Assembly: GCA_036378495.1 (NCBI GenBank) | Contig: DASUWI010000129.1 | Span: 1-64,000, forward strand | DNA: 64,000 nt | Origin: JAFALX01 sp036378495 | Lineage (GTDB): Bacteria; Chloroflexota; Dormibacteria; Aeolococcales; Aeolococcaceae | Direction: 5' to 3' | In this document: in pieces, positions 17,918 to 27,320 of the stretch | Layout: every line of letters begins with the position of its first letter | How positions within the stretch are numbered: the first letter of the stretch is position 1 | Notes under the pieces: model-generated | Databases searched by the model: none | What the model was told of the DNA's origin: nothing | What the model saw: the letters and a program-made list of their open reading frames with translations, nothing else | Program-made: the position numbers and the translations under genes

Positions 17918-18117
17918 TGGAGCGCGCCGGGTCCGTGATGATGGAACGCGAGCAGGTCGCGCTGGCGGCCCGGGCGTCCCGGGGATGCCCATCGAAGTCG
18001 GCCGGCCTCCGTGCATCGGGCCTCATCGCGTGCCCGTACCCGCGATTCTACCCCTTCTAACGCCAATGGCCATTAGCTATTGAGCTGGCATGTCCCGGCG
18101 CGTCCTGCGGTTCCCGT

Positions 18118-18145
18118 TTGACAAGCGAGCGGTTGCGATATATCG
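18118..18145 (+). promoter_or_regulatory. padR promoter with overlapping palindromic operator
   Basis: TTGACA (18118-18123) is followed after 17 bp by TATCGT, a plausible minus-35/minus-10 pair. The minus-10 overlaps the perfect 10 bp palindrome CGATATATCG at 18136-18145. A dyad at the core promoter of a padR gene suggests autorepression, as described for other PadR regulators. The 200 bp between the PLD stop and this site holds nothing I recognise. Confidence 0.55.
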
Positions 18146-18213
18146 TGATGGCACGTTTAGGCACCCGGTAGCACGCCGGAACGCCACCGAGAACCGTGGA
18201 GGAACACGTTCAC

Positions 18214-18891
18214 ATGCACGCACGACATTCCGCCTACGAGGCGGAACCATGGGCGCCCTTCCGCCGTGAGGCGGCGGAGCGGCTGCATCGCTTCGCGCAC
18301 GCCGCCGGCCGGCGTCACGGCCACGGCTGGCCACCGTTCGATCCCGCCGACTTCGGCGGCTTTCGCTCCTGGGGCGGGGGCTTCGGCGGGGGTCCGCCGT
18401 GGGCGCGCGGCGGCAGGCGCGCCGGGCGCGGCGACATCCGGGCGGCGATCCTCGTGCTCCTGGCCGAGAAGCCGTCGCACGGGTACCAGATCATCCAGGA
18501 GCTGGAGGCGCGCAGCGGCGGCGCCTGGCGCGTGAGCCCCGGCTCCGTCTACCCCACGCTGCAACAGCTGGAGGACGAGGGGCTCGTGCGCATCGTGGCC
18601 GGCGAGACCGAGCGGCGCGTGTACGAGCTCACCGACGCCGGCAAGGCCGAGGCCGAGCGGCTCGGGGGCGAGCGCGCACCCTGGGATCAGGTCGCGGGCG
18701 CGGTCCCCAACGAGCTCGTGGAGCTCAAGGACCTGGTCATCGGGCTCGTCGCGGCCACCTGGCAGGTGGCGCGGGCCGGCGAGAGCGCCCAGATCGCCGC
18801 GGCCAAAGACATCCTGCGCGACGCGCGCAAGCGGCTGTACATGCTGCTCGCGGGCGAGGCGCAGTCACCCTCGGAGAAGGCGGAGAGCTGA
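18214..18891 (+). CDS. PadR family transcriptional regulator
   Basis: This 225-residue regulator starts at ATG 18214, with GGAGGA about ten bases upstream. Residues 1-70 form a Gly/His/Arg/Trp-rich, probably disordered leader, as in metal- or stress-linked PadR proteins. The PadR winged helix follows (DIRAAILVLLAEKPSHGYQI, then VSPGSVYPTLQQLEDEGLV and RRVYELTDAGK). A C-terminal helical dimerisation region spans about residues 155-215. The palindrome in its promoter suggests self-control. No transporter or other obvious target is adjacent, and the inducer is unknown. Confidence 0.9.
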   Translation: MHARHSAYEAEPWAPFRREAAERLHRFAHAAGRRHGHGWPPFDPADFGGFRSWGGGFGGGPPWARGGRRAGRGDIRAAILVLLAEKPSHGYQIIQELEARSGGAWRVSPGSVYPTLQQLEDEGLVRIVAGETERRVYELTDAGKAEAERLGGERAPWDQVAGAVPNELVELKDLVIGLVAATWQVARAGESAQIAAAKDILRDARKRLYMLLAGEAQSPSEKAES

Positions 18892-18930
18892 CACCCCGGG
18901 TCGCCCGAGCGCGACAGCGGGCTCACCGGC

Positions 18931-20496
18931 TCAGACCTGCCCTCGGCTGAGCATCAGGGAGCGGCCCGTCATCGCCTCGGGCGCCCGGATCCCCATCGCA
19001 TCGAGCGCGGTGGGCGCGATGTCGCGGAGGCCGCCCCCGTCGCGGAGAGCCGTCGCGGCCGTGCCGCAGAGGATCACCGGCACGGGGCTCGTCGTGTGAG
19101 CGGTGAGCGGGGACCCGTCGCGCTTGTCCCGCATTCGCTCCGCGTTGCCGTGGTCGGCGGTGATCAGCACCGCGGCGTCATGCTCAACAGCGGCGCTGGC
19201 GATGCGCGCCACACACACATCGATGAACTCCACCGCGCGCACCGCGGCGGCCAGGTCGCCGGTGTGGCCCACCATGTCGGCGTTGGCGAAGTTGACCACG
19301 ATCAGCGCGTCGTCGCCGCGGCGGATGTGCTCCACCACCGCGTCGGCGACCGGCCGGGCGCTCATCTCGGGCACGCCGTCGTAGGTGGCCACGCGCGGTG
19401 ACGGCACCAGCAGCCGCTCCTCGCCGGGAAACGCCCGCTCGCGCCCGCCGTTGATGAAGTACGTCACATGCGCGTACTTCTCGGTCTCGGCCACGTGGAA
19501 CTGTGCCAGGCCGCGCTCCGCGATCACCTGGGCCAGCGTGTGGCGCACGTCCTCGGTGGGAAACGCGATCTGCACGGGCAGCGCGCGCTCGTACTCGGTC
19601 ATGGTCACCACGGCGAGGTCGAGGAGCACGCGAGAACGCTCGAAGCCGGAGAAGTCGCGATCGACGACGGCGTGCGTCAGCTGCCGGGCACGATCGGGGC
19701 GGAAGTTGAAAAAGACAACACTGTCGCCATCTTCGATGCGCACCCGGGCCGCGCCCGGCGCCACGATGCCGGCCGGCGGGATGAACTCGTCGCCGACGCC
19801 GGCCGCGTACTGCGACTCGATGTACGCCACCGGGTCGGCGGCATCGGCGCCGGTGCCGCTGACGATGACGTCGTACGCGCGCTCGGTCCGGTCCCAGCGG
19901 CGGTCGCGGTCCATCGCGAAGTACCGCCCGGACACGGACACCACGCGGCCGGCCCCGGCGCGCTCGAGGTCGTCGCAGAACGCCTGCATGTAGCCGGCGC
20001 CGCTCATCGGCGGCTCGTCGCGACCATCGGTGAACGCGTGCACGAACACTCGGTCGAGCCCGCGACGCCGGGCGAGCTCGGCGAGGGCGACGGCGTGGTC
20101 CATGTGGCTGTGCACGCCGCCGGGTGAGACGAGCCCGAGCAGCTGCAGTGACGCGCCGCGGTCGCGGGCCCGGTCGATGGCCGCGCACAGCACCGGGTTG
20201 TCATGGAAGGAGCCGTCGGCCACTGCACGGTTGATGCGCGAGAGCGGCTGGTACACGACGCGGCCGGCGCCGATGGTCAGGTGCCCCACCTCGGAGTTGC
20301 CCTGCTGACCGCGGGGCAGCCCGACCGCCTCGCCGCTTGCCGCCACCAGGGTGGTGGGGCACTGGCGCATGAGCCGCTCCATCTCCGGCGTGTCCGCGTC
20401 GCGGATCGCGTTCCCGAACGGATCGGCGCTGAAGCCCCAGCCATCGAGGATGACGAGCACCAGCGGCCGGACGCCCTCATCAGGCGCGGCGGCCAT
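18931..20496 (-). CDS. gpmI: 2,3-bisphosphoglycerate-independent phosphoglycerate mutase
   Basis: This 521-residue enzyme interconverts 3- and 2-phosphoglycerate using two Mn ions. The first metal site is DGWG near residue 20, and the phosphorylated serine lies in QGNSEVGH (near residue 65). GGVHSH, AFTDGRD and SGRYFAMDRD line the phosphatase and transferase domain interface. NFRPDRA and the late metal ligands NFANADMVGHTG and ITADHGNAE complete the site. The length is typical. ATG 20496 is used because the upstream extension runs into tpiA. It is the last gene of gap-pgk-tpiA-gpmI, 8 bp after tpiA. Confidence 0.96.
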   Translation of the reverse strand: MAAAPDEGVRPLVLVILDGWGFSADPFGNAIRDADTPEMERLMRQCPTTLVAASGEAVGLPRGQQGNSEVGHLTIGAGRVVYQPLSRINRAVADGSFHDNPVLCAAIDRARDRGASLQLLGLVSPGGVHSHMDHAVALAELARRRGLDRVFVHAFTDGRDEPPMSGAGYMQAFCDDLERAGAGRVVSVSGRYFAMDRDRRWDRTERAYDVIVSGTGADAADPVAYIESQYAAGVGDEFIPPAGIVAPGAARVRIEDGDSVVFFNFRPDRARQLTHAVVDRDFSGFERSRVLLDLAVVTMTEYERALPVQIAFPTEDVRHTLAQVIAERGLAQFHVAETEKYAHVTYFINGGRERAFPGEERLLVPSPRVATYDGVPEMSARPVADAVVEHIRRGDDALIVVNFANADMVGHTGDLAAAVRAVEFIDVCVARIASAAVEHDAAVLITADHGNAERMRDKRDGSPLTAHTTSPVPVILCGTAATALRDGGGLRDIAPTALDAMGIRAPEAMTGRSLMLSRGQV

Positions 20497-20504
20497 GGAT
20501 TGAA

Positions 20505-21263
20505 TCAGCCGACGCGCGCCCCGGGCGCAGCGGCGGCGACGATCGCCGTGAACTGATCGGCCTTGAGGCTGGCGCCGCCGACGAGCGCGCCGTCGATCGA
20601 GGCTTCGGCGAACAGCGAGGCGGCGTTCTCCGGGGTCACGCTGCCACCGTACAGGACACGCGGCGCGGCGCCGGCACGCTCCTGGAGCCACGCCTTGATG
20701 TGCGCGCACACCTCCTCCGCCTGCGCGGGGGTCGCGGTCCTGCCGGTGCCGATCGCCCACACGGGCTCGTAGGCGATCACGTACCTCGCGGGCGCCGGCG
20801 GCGACTCGAGGAAGCGCAGCGCCGCGTCGAGCTGCCGGTCGACGACGCGAAACGTGTCACCGCCGTCGCGCTGGCTCTCCGTCTCCCCCACGGCGAGAAT
20901 GCCGTGCAGCCCCTCGCGCAGCAGCGCAGCGAGCTTCCGTCCCACGTCGTCGTCGGACTCTCCCAGCAGATGACGACGCTCGGAATGGCCGACGAGCGCG
21001 TGGTCGCACCAGCCGGCGAGCATCGGCGCGGAGATCTCCCCGGTGTACGCACCCCAGTGCTCCCAGAAGACGTCCTGGGCGCCGAGCTGCACGTGGCTGT
21101 GGCGCAGCTCCTCGTACACCGGGCGCAGGTGGGTGAACGGCGGCAGCACCGCCACCTCGACGGCGCCCTCGAGGGCCTCGGTCCCGAGACGCACGGCCTC
21201 CGCCAGGCGCACGCCATCGTCGATTGCGGTGTTCATCTTCCAGTTGCCGGCGACCAGCGGCAT
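20505..21263 (-). CDS. tpiA: Triosephosphate isomerase
   Basis: This 252-residue TIM barrel interconverts DHAP and glyceraldehyde 3-phosphate. Visible active-site parts are N and K in AGNWKMN, the catalytic His in GHSERR, the catalytic Glu in YEPVWAIGTG, and the phosphate loop LYGGSV. ATG 21263 gives the usual MPLVAGNWKMN start. A TTG at 21281 overlaps the pgk stop and would add six residues, so a coupled start there cannot be excluded. Third gene of the glycolytic operon. Confidence 0.96.
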   Translation of the reverse strand: MPLVAGNWKMNTAIDDGVRLAEAVRLGTEALEGAVEVAVLPPFTHLRPVYEELRHSHVQLGAQDVFWEHWGAYTGEISAPMLAGWCDHALVGHSERRHLLGESDDDVGRKLAALLREGLHGILAVGETESQRDGGDTFRVVDRQLDAALRFLESPPAPARYVIAYEPVWAIGTGRTATPAQAEEVCAHIKAWLQERAGAAPRVLYGGSVTPENAASLFAEASIDGALVGGASLKADQFTAIVAAAAPGARVG

Positions 21264-21277
21264 CGCGCGGTCAGCTG

Positions 21278-22492
21278 TCAACGACGCGCAGCCTCGGGAT
21301 CGTTGACCGCGTCGCGCTCGCGCAGCGCAGCCACACCGGGCAGGACCCGGCCCTCGAGAAACTCGATCGTGGCCCCGCCACCGGTGCTGATGTGGTCAAT
21401 CTTGTCGGCAACGCCGGCGTCCTCGACGGCCGCAGCGAGGTCGCCGCCGCCGATGACGGTGAACGCCGGTGACGCGGCCACGGCGCCGGCGACTGCACGC
21501 GTTCCCTGTGCGAACGCCTCGATCTCGTAGATGCCGAGCGGACCGTTCCACACCACCGTACCCGCCCGCGCACTGTCGGCGGCGATGCGCTCACAGGTGG
21601 CCGGACCCACGTCCACCACCATCAGGTCGTCGGGGATCGCGTCCGCCGCGACCACGGTGGTGGGCGCATCGGGGTCGACGGACGGCGCGACCACCACGTC
21701 GACCGGCAGCTGCAGCGTGCCCTCCTTCGCCGCCGCCGAGCTCAGCAGCGACCGCGCCGTGTCGATGTGCTCCTCCTCGACCAGCGACCTGCCCGTTTTC
21801 AGGCCCTGGGCGCGGAAGAAGGTGGACGCCATCGCACCGCCCACCCAGAGCGTGTCGACGCGATCCATCAGGTTGGAGAGCACGGCGACCTTGGTGGACA
21901 CCTTGGCCCCGCCGATGATCGCCAGCAGCGGGGGTGCAGGGTGCTGGAGCACGCCTCCGAGGACGTCGAGCTCGCGCGCCATCAGCCGCCCGGCGACGGC
22001 GGGCAGCAGGTGCGCCACGCCCTCGGTGGAGGCGTGCGCGCGATGCGCGGTGCCGAACGCGTCGTTGACGTACACGTCGGCGAGCGACGCAAGCGCCTCG
22101 GCGACCGCGGGATCATTGGCCTCCTCGCCCGGCTCGAAGCGCACGTTCTCGAGCATGCCGACGTCACCGCCGCGCAGGGCCTCGACCATGGCCTGCGCGC
22201 TGTCACCGGCGACGTCGGCGGCCACCGGCACCGGAACCCCGAGCAGCTCCCCGAGGTGTGCGGCGAGCGGCGCGGTGCTCAACGCCGCGTCGGGCTTGCC
22301 CTTGGGACGGCCCAGATGTGTGACCACGACGACGCGCGCACCGTGCTCCCGCAGCGAGTTGATCGTGGGCACGGCGGCACGGATGCGCCGGTCGTCGACG
22401 ATCCGCCCGTCGCGCATCGGCACGTTGAAGTCGACGCGCAGCAGCACGCGGCGTCCGCTGACGTCGATGTCGTCGACCGTCGCCTTCGGCAT
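21278..22492 (-). CDS. pgk: Phosphoglycerate kinase
   Basis: This 404-residue two-domain kinase makes ATP and 3-phosphoglycerate from 1,3-bisphosphoglycerate and ADP. RVDFNVPM is near the N-terminus, THLGRPKG forms a substrate basic patch, and NDAFGTAHRAHAS is conserved in the N domain. GGAKVSTK and the C-terminal nucleotide-site GGGDLAAAVEDAG followed by STGGGATIEFLEG are present. The start is ATG 22492. It lies 7 bp after gap and is followed directly by tpiA. Confidence 0.97.
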   Translation of the reverse strand: MPKATVDDIDVSGRRVLLRVDFNVPMRDGRIVDDRRIRAAVPTINSLREHGARVVVVTHLGRPKGKPDAALSTAPLAAHLGELLGVPVPVAADVAGDSAQAMVEALRGGDVGMLENVRFEPGEEANDPAVAEALASLADVYVNDAFGTAHRAHASTEGVAHLLPAVAGRLMARELDVLGGVLQHPAPPLLAIIGGAKVSTKVAVLSNLMDRVDTLWVGGAMASTFFRAQGLKTGRSLVEEEHIDTARSLLSSAAAKEGTLQLPVDVVVAPSVDPDAPTTVVAADAIPDDLMVVDVGPATCERIAADSARAGTVVWNGPLGIYEIEAFAQGTRAVAGAVAASPAFTVIGGGDLAAAVEDAGVADKIDHISTGGGATIEFLEGRVLPGVAALRERDAVNDPEAARR

Positions 22493-22499
22493 GCCCGCG

Positions 22500-23507
22500 T
22501 CAGAGGCGCGCGGCGACGTGCTCGACCAGGTCGACGCAGCGGCAGGAGTATCCCCACTCGTTGTCGTACCAGGCGAGCACCTTCGCGGTGCGATCGCCGA
22601 GCATCATCGTGCTGGGCGCGTCGAGGATCGACGAGTGACTATCGCGGAGGAAGTCCATCGACACGAGTTGCTCGTCGCTCACCGCGAGGATGCCGCGCAG
22701 CGAGCCGTCGGCCGCCTCGCGCATCTCGGCGTTGATGTCCTCGACGGTGGTGCTCTTGTTCAGCGTCACGGTCAGGTCGACCAGGCTCACGTCGGGAACC
22801 GGCACGCGCAGCGCCACCCCGTGAAACTTGCCCTTCAGCTCGGGCAGCACCAGCGACACCGCCTTGGCCGCGCCGGTGGTGGTGGGGATGATGGACAGCC
22901 CCGCGGCACGCGCGCGGCGCAGATCCTTGTGCGGCGCATCGAGGATCACCTGGTCGTTGGTGAACGCGTGCACCGTGGTCATGAATCCGGTCTCGATGCC
23001 GTAAGACTCGCTGAGCACCTTGGCCACCGGCGCCAGGCAGTTGGTGGTGCACGACGCGTTGGAGATCACGCTGTGCTCGGCCGGGTTGTACGCGGCGTCG
23101 TTGACGCCCATGCACACGGTGATGTCCTCACCCGTTGCGGGTGCTGAGATCACCACCTTGGTGGCGCCGGCCTCGATGTGGGCTCGCGCCTTCTCGGCGT
23201 CGGTGAAGAGGCCGGTGGACTCGATCACGATGTCGACACCGGCGTCGCCCCAGGGAATGCGCTGCGGGTCGCGCTCGGCGAACACCTTGATCGTCTTGCC
23301 GTCGATGGTGAGGCTGTCACCGTTGGCGGCCACCGTGCCCGGGTAGCGGCCCAGGACGCTGTCGTGCAGGAAGAGGTGGGCGAGGGTCCCCGCGGTGGTG
23401 ATGTCGTTGACCGCCACGAACTCCAGATCGCTGTCGCGCTCCAGCGCCGCCCGGAGGATGTTGCGGCCGATACGGCCGAAGCCGTTGATCCCTACCTTGA
23501 CTGCCAT
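22500..23507 (-). CDS. gap: Glyceraldehyde-3-phosphate dehydrogenase, type I
   Basis: This 335-residue NAD-linked enzyme of glycolysis has the N-terminal Rossmann motif VGINGFGRIGRN. Catalytic Cys is in SNASCTTNCLAP, and the catalytic His lies after TTVHAFTNDQ. The C-terminal WYDNEWGYSCR is intact. ATG 23507 has GGAGAA about eight bases upstream; the longer frame to 23549 is not needed. It is the first gene of the gap-pgk-tpiA-gpmI operon, preceded by 101 bp that should hold the promoter, though I could not place hexamers confidently. Confidence 0.97.
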   Translation of the reverse strand: MAVKVGINGFGRIGRNILRAALERDSDLEFVAVNDITTAGTLAHLFLHDSVLGRYPGTVAANGDSLTIDGKTIKVFAERDPQRIPWGDAGVDIVIESTGLFTDAEKARAHIEAGATKVVISAPATGEDITVCMGVNDAAYNPAEHSVISNASCTTNCLAPVAKVLSESYGIETGFMTTVHAFTNDQVILDAPHKDLRRARAAGLSIIPTTTGAAKAVSLVLPELKGKFHGVALRVPVPDVSLVDLTVTLNKSTTVEDINAEMREAADGSLRGILAVSDEQLVSMDFLRDSHSSILDAPSTMMLGDRTAKVLAWYDNEWGYSCRCVDLVEHVAARL

Positions 23508-23608
23508 TGCAAGCTTCTCCCTGGACTGGCGAGGCGGCCACACTACCACTGGGTACCGATAGCGGGCGCTGCATTATTCACGATTCCGCCGGGCGCGGCG
23601 GCTCAATC

Positions 23609-24448
23609 TCAGGCGGTGTCGCGGGGGTCGGGACGCTCCACGTCGCGGTGCCGCAGGGTCACCGCGAGGCCGGTCGCACCCAGGCGGGAGGCGATCTCCC
23701 CGGCGAGCACCACCGAGCGATGGCGGCCTCCGGTGCAGCCGACGGCGAGGTGGAGAAAGCGCCGCTCCCGCTCCCGGGACCGGCCGGCCGCCCAATCGAC
23801 GAGGCCGACCACGCTGTTCACCAGGTCCTGGGCGGCGGGGTCGGCGAGCACGTAGTCGCGCACCTCGGGATCGAGCCCCGTCAGCGGGCGCAGCTCGTCG
23901 ACCCAGAACGGGTTGCGCACCAGCCGCGCGTCGATCACCCAGTCCGCCTCCGTCTCGGGGCCGAACTTGTGGCCGAACGAGGTCACGGTGCAGCGGACAC
24001 CCGCCGTTCGCGCTGTGTCGTCCACCACGATGTCGCGCACGCGGCGGTGCAGCTCGGCCGGCTCGAGGTCGGAGGTGTCGAGCACCACGTCGGCGGCGGC
24101 TCGCAGCGGCCGCAGCAGCTCTCGTTCTGCCAGCACGGCCGCTCCCGCACTCCCAGCGGCGGCGCAGGGATGAGGGCGCGTGCTCTCCGCCATCCGCCGC
24201 ACCAGCACGTCGTCACGCGCGTCGACGAAGAGCACGCGCACCCCGGGCAGCGACGTGATCCGCCGCAGCCGCTCACCCTGGCGGGCGTCGATGACCGCCG
24301 CGGCTGTGCCGTCGCGGGGCATCCGGGCGAACTCGTCGAGCAGCGCCGCGGGGAGGTTGTCGACACACTCGACGCCGCCGCGCTCCAGCCCGGCCAGCGC
24401 TGTGGCCTTGCCGGCACCCGACGGACCGGTCAGCACCCAGACGGTCAC
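23609..24448 (-). CDS. rapZ: RNase adapter / nucleotide-binding protein RapZ (YvcJ)
   Basis: This 279-residue P-loop protein has an N-terminal ATP/GTP site, GPSGAGKATAL, where Ala occupies the position usually held by Ser or Thr right after the lysine. CVDNLP, DARDDVLVRR and the C-terminal signature GCTGGRHRSV are typical of RapZ/YvcJ. In enterics RapZ controls glmS expression through small RNAs; in Gram-positives its role is less clear. GTG 24448 overlaps the uvrC stop (GTGA). In many Terrabacteria uvrC-rapZ is followed by yvcK and whiA; here gap follows instead. Confidence 0.92.
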   Translation of the reverse strand: MTVWVLTGPSGAGKATALAGLERGGVECVDNLPAALLDEFARMPRDGTAAAVIDARQGERLRRITSLPGVRVLFVDARDDVLVRRMAESTRPHPCAAAGSAGAAVLAERELLRPLRAAADVVLDTSDLEPAELHRRVRDIVVDDTARTAGVRCTVTSFGHKFGPETEADWVIDARLVRNPFWVDELRPLTGLDPEVRDYVLADPAAQDLVNSVVGLVDWAAGRSRERERRFLHLAVGCTGGRHRSVVLAGEIASRLGATGLAVTLRHRDVERPDPRDTA

Positions 24449-26469
24449 ACGAGCTCCTTGATGCGCAGCGCCACCGGTCGCGGCACCACGCGTATCAGCT
24501 CCTCGACCGGTGCGTCGCGGATGGCGTCGATGCTGCCGAACTCGCGCAGCAGCGCGCGCCGCCGCGCCGGGCCCAGCCCGGGCACGACGTCCAGGCGCGA
24601 GCGCAGCGCCGAGCGGCCGCGGCGGGCGCGATGCCGCGTGATGGCGAAGCGGTGCGCCTCGTCGCGCACGCGCTGCACGAGGAACAGCGTCGGGCTGTCG
24701 CGATCCAGCACGATCGGGTGCGGCTCGGCGGGGCGGAAGAGCTCCTCGTTGCGCTTGGCCAGGCCGAACACGGGGATCGACTGCAGCCCGAAGTGCTCGA
24801 GCACATGAACCGCCGCGTTGAGCTGCCCCTTGCCACCGTCGATGAGCACGAGGTCGGGGACCACGCCGAAGCTGAGGTCGGCGTCCTCGCGCTCCTCCCG
24901 CCGGTGGCGGAGGGACTCACGCTGGTCGCCGTTGGCCCCGGCGGGATCGATGATGGGAAAGTCCTCGGCCACACCGGTCGCACGCTGCAGCCGGCCGAAC
25001 CGGCGGCGCAGCGTCTCCTCGATGGAGGCGAAGTCGTTGGCGCCCTCCACCGTCTTGATGCCGAAGTGGCGGTACTTGGCCGGCACAGGACGGCCGTCCT
25101 CGAACACCACCATCGAGCCGACGGAGTTGGTGCCCATGGTGTTGCTGATGTCGTAGCACTCGATACGCTGCGGCGGTGCCGGCAGCCCCAGGCGCGAGGC
25201 GAGATCCTCGAGCAGCGCCTCGGTCTTGGCCTCGTCGTAGTCGTCGACGATGCGCTGCTGGCGCAGGGCCACCAGCGCCGTCTCCGAGGCGCGCTCCACG
25301 AGGCGGCGGGCGTCACCGCGCTGGGGGACGTGGAGCTCGACGGTGGTCCCGCGCTGATCACCGAGCACGTCGGCGAGCAGCTCCGCGTCCTCCACGGGAT
25401 GGGAGAGCAGCAGCCGCCGCGGCACCGCGGTGACGTTGGCGTAGTACTGGGGCACGAAGCCGCTCAGGCACGCCGAGGCGTCGAGGTCGGCGACGCCCTC
25501 GAGCTCGTGCGTGTCCATCGCCATCACCCGGCCCTCGCGCACCGACAGCACCGCCACCATCGCCCGGCCGGCCTCGAGCGCGACCGCGACGCAGTCCTCC
25601 TCCCAGCGGCCGCCGCGCAGCACCGTCTGGCGTTCGCTGATGCGCTCGATGGCGCGCAGCCGGTCGCGAAAGCGCGCCGCGAGCTCGTAGTCACGCGCCT
25701 CCGCGGCGCGATCCATCTGCTCGGTGAGCTCCGCCTGCAGCGAGTCCGACCGTCCCTCCATGAACTGCTGCACCTGGTCCAGGAGCAGCGCGTACTGCTC
25801 GGGCGCGATGCGACCCTCGCATGGTCCCGCGCAGCGCTTGATGTGATAGTCGAGGCAGACGCGGCCGCGGCGGAAGATCTCGTCACTGCACGTGCGGAAG
25901 GGGAAGATCGTGCGCAGCGAGCGCACGGTGGTGCGCAGCGATTGGGCGCTCGTGTAGGGGCCGAAGTACCGGGCGCCGTCGCGGATCACCTTGCGCGTGT
26001 AGTAGGGCCGGGGGAACTCGGTGGCCCGGCGCGCGCTCTCGCCCCGGGGTGTGCGGATCTCCTCGCGCGCCGTGCCGGGGGCCACCGCGTCGTGCACGCC
26101 GGGGCGCGGGATCTTCAGGTACAGGTAGTTTTTGTCATCCTTGAGTCGAACATTGAAGCGCGGGCGGTACTGCTTGATCAGCGAGTTCTCGAGGATCAGC
26201 GCCTCGCGCTCGTTGGCGGCGGCGACGACGTCGAAATCGAAGACGCGTTCCACCAGCTCCCGCGTGCGCGGCTGCAGCGTGGTGAGCCCGGTGAAGTACG
26301 AGCGCAGCCTGGCGCGCAGGTTGGCCGCCTTGCCCACGTACATGACGCGCGTGTCCATGCCCCGCATCAGGTAGACGCCCGGCGCGTCCGGAGCGGCGCG
26401 GAGGCGGGCGCGCAGCAGCTCGGGGTCGTCGATCAGCCGTTCAGCGCGCCGGCCGGTGGTGGTCGCCAT
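24445..26469 (-). CDS. uvrC: Excinuclease ABC subunit C
   Basis: UvrC makes both incisions in nucleotide excision repair. The 674-residue protein has an N-terminal GIY-YIG nuclease (GVYLMRG, then MYVGKA) and a UVR motif near residue 245 (ARDYELAARFRDRLRAIE). The RNase H-like nuclease has Asp in ECYDISNTMG and LIDGGKGQLNAA. A C-terminal helix-hairpin-helix contains VPGLGPARRRALLREFG. It is somewhat longer than usual. Polar insertions lie near residue 120-155 (after KIPRPG) and before VVPDLVLIDGG (REEREDAD). It is followed by rapZ with a 4 bp overlap. Confidence 0.96.
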   Translation of the reverse strand: MATTTGRRAERLIDDPELLRARLRAAPDAPGVYLMRGMDTRVMYVGKAANLRARLRSYFTGLTTLQPRTRELVERVFDFDVVAAANEREALILENSLIKQYRPRFNVRLKDDKNYLYLKIPRPGVHDAVAPGTAREEIRTPRGESARRATEFPRPYYTRKVIRDGARYFGPYTSAQSLRTTVRSLRTIFPFRTCSDEIFRRGRVCLDYHIKRCAGPCEGRIAPEQYALLLDQVQQFMEGRSDSLQAELTEQMDRAAEARDYELAARFRDRLRAIERISERQTVLRGGRWEEDCVAVALEAGRAMVAVLSVREGRVMAMDTHELEGVADLDASACLSGFVPQYYANVTAVPRRLLLSHPVEDAELLADVLGDQRGTTVELHVPQRGDARRLVERASETALVALRQQRIVDDYDEAKTEALLEDLASRLGLPAPPQRIECYDISNTMGTNSVGSMVVFEDGRPVPAKYRHFGIKTVEGANDFASIEETLRRRFGRLQRATGVAEDFPIIDPAGANGDQRESLRHRREEREDADLSFGVVPDLVLIDGGKGQLNAAVHVLEHFGLQSIPVFGLAKRNEELFRPAEPHPIVLDRDSPTLFLVQRVRDEAHRFAITRHRARRGRSALRSRLDVVPGLGPARRRALLREFGSIDAIRDAPVEELIRVVPRPVALRIKELV

Positions 26470-26507
26470 GCACCCACTGTACCCAGCGCCACGAACGCGT
26501 CAGCGAA

Positions 26508-27266
26508 TCAACCGCCGCTGAGCGCCGAGAGGTCGATGGGGTGGGGCGGCGGGGTCACTGTGATCGAGGAGCCCCAGCTGTCGAAGGTGATCGTGCCCCC
26601 GCTGCCGGTCACCGGCGTGCTGCCGGACGAGCTGCTCGACGACCCGTTCATGCAGTCGTCGAAGCTGGGCGTCGAACCCGTCGACCTCACCTGCAGCAGG
26701 TAGGTGGGGCCGCTCGACGCGAAGTCCATGGTGAGCGCGGAGGCCTGCAGCACCACGACCGGCTTTCCGTTGATCGTGGCCGTGGACTTGGTGAGGTTCA
26801 CGCCGCCGAACCCGCTGACGAGGCAGCCGCCGAGCTTCTTGGTGTTTGCCAGGCCTGAGAAGCTCTGCGTGAGATCGGAGGAGCCGCTGGCCGGTACCTT
26901 CACCCAGTTGTCGTCGATCAGGGTCGCAGCCTGCGATCCCGCCACCTGCTCGAGGAAATCCTTGCCCTTGAGGTACGCGTCACCGTTGACAACGACGACC
27001 TGGGCGGTCACACCCGCCATGGTCACCGAGCCCGACGCCGCCGTGGGTCCGCCGATGTGCAGGTCGAAGCCGATCTTCGAGCCACCGGACTGGCCCGAGC
27101 CCGCCAGGTGGTACGTGCTGACCGCCTTGATGGCTGTCGATGCGTCCTGCAGGATCTGGCTCGGACTCTTGTCCGCTTCACTCGACCCGCAGGACGCGAG
27201 CGTCAGCGGCACAAGCGCAGCAAACGCTCCTGCCACCAATGGGATCGAGCGCTCCCTGCCCAACAC
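26508..27266 (-). CDS. Lipoprotein of LppX/LprAFG (LolA-like) type
   Basis: The protein has 252 residues. A signal sequence ends in the clear lipobox LASC, so it should be anchored in the outer leaflet of the cytoplasmic membrane. The mature part (about 40-205) is a beta-rich domain with TYHLAGSGQSG, VVVVNGDAYLKG and NWVKVPASGSSDLTQSF. This layout is typical of mycobacterial LppX/LprG-like lipoproteins and other LolA-fold lipid carriers. A Ser-rich linker and a Pro-containing tail follow. GTG 27266 (or TTG 27263) is the start; no strong ribosome site is seen. Cargo is unknown. Confidence 0.75.
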   Translation of the reverse strand: MLGRERSIPLVAGAFAALVPLTLASCGSSEADKSPSQILQDASTAIKAVSTYHLAGSGQSGGSKIGFDLHIGGPTAASGSVTMAGVTAQVVVVNGDAYLKGKDFLEQVAGSQAATLIDDNWVKVPASGSSDLTQSFSGLANTKKLGGCLVSGFGGVNLTKSTATINGKPVVVLQASALTMDFASSGPTYLLQVRSTGSTPSFDDCMNGSSSSSSGSTPVTGSGGTITFDSWGSSITVTPPPHPIDLSALSGG

Positions 27267-27320
27267 AGCGCGGGATTCTACCGCCGGCGCGCTGTCGAGC
27301 TGTCGGCCGGGTCAAGCTCG

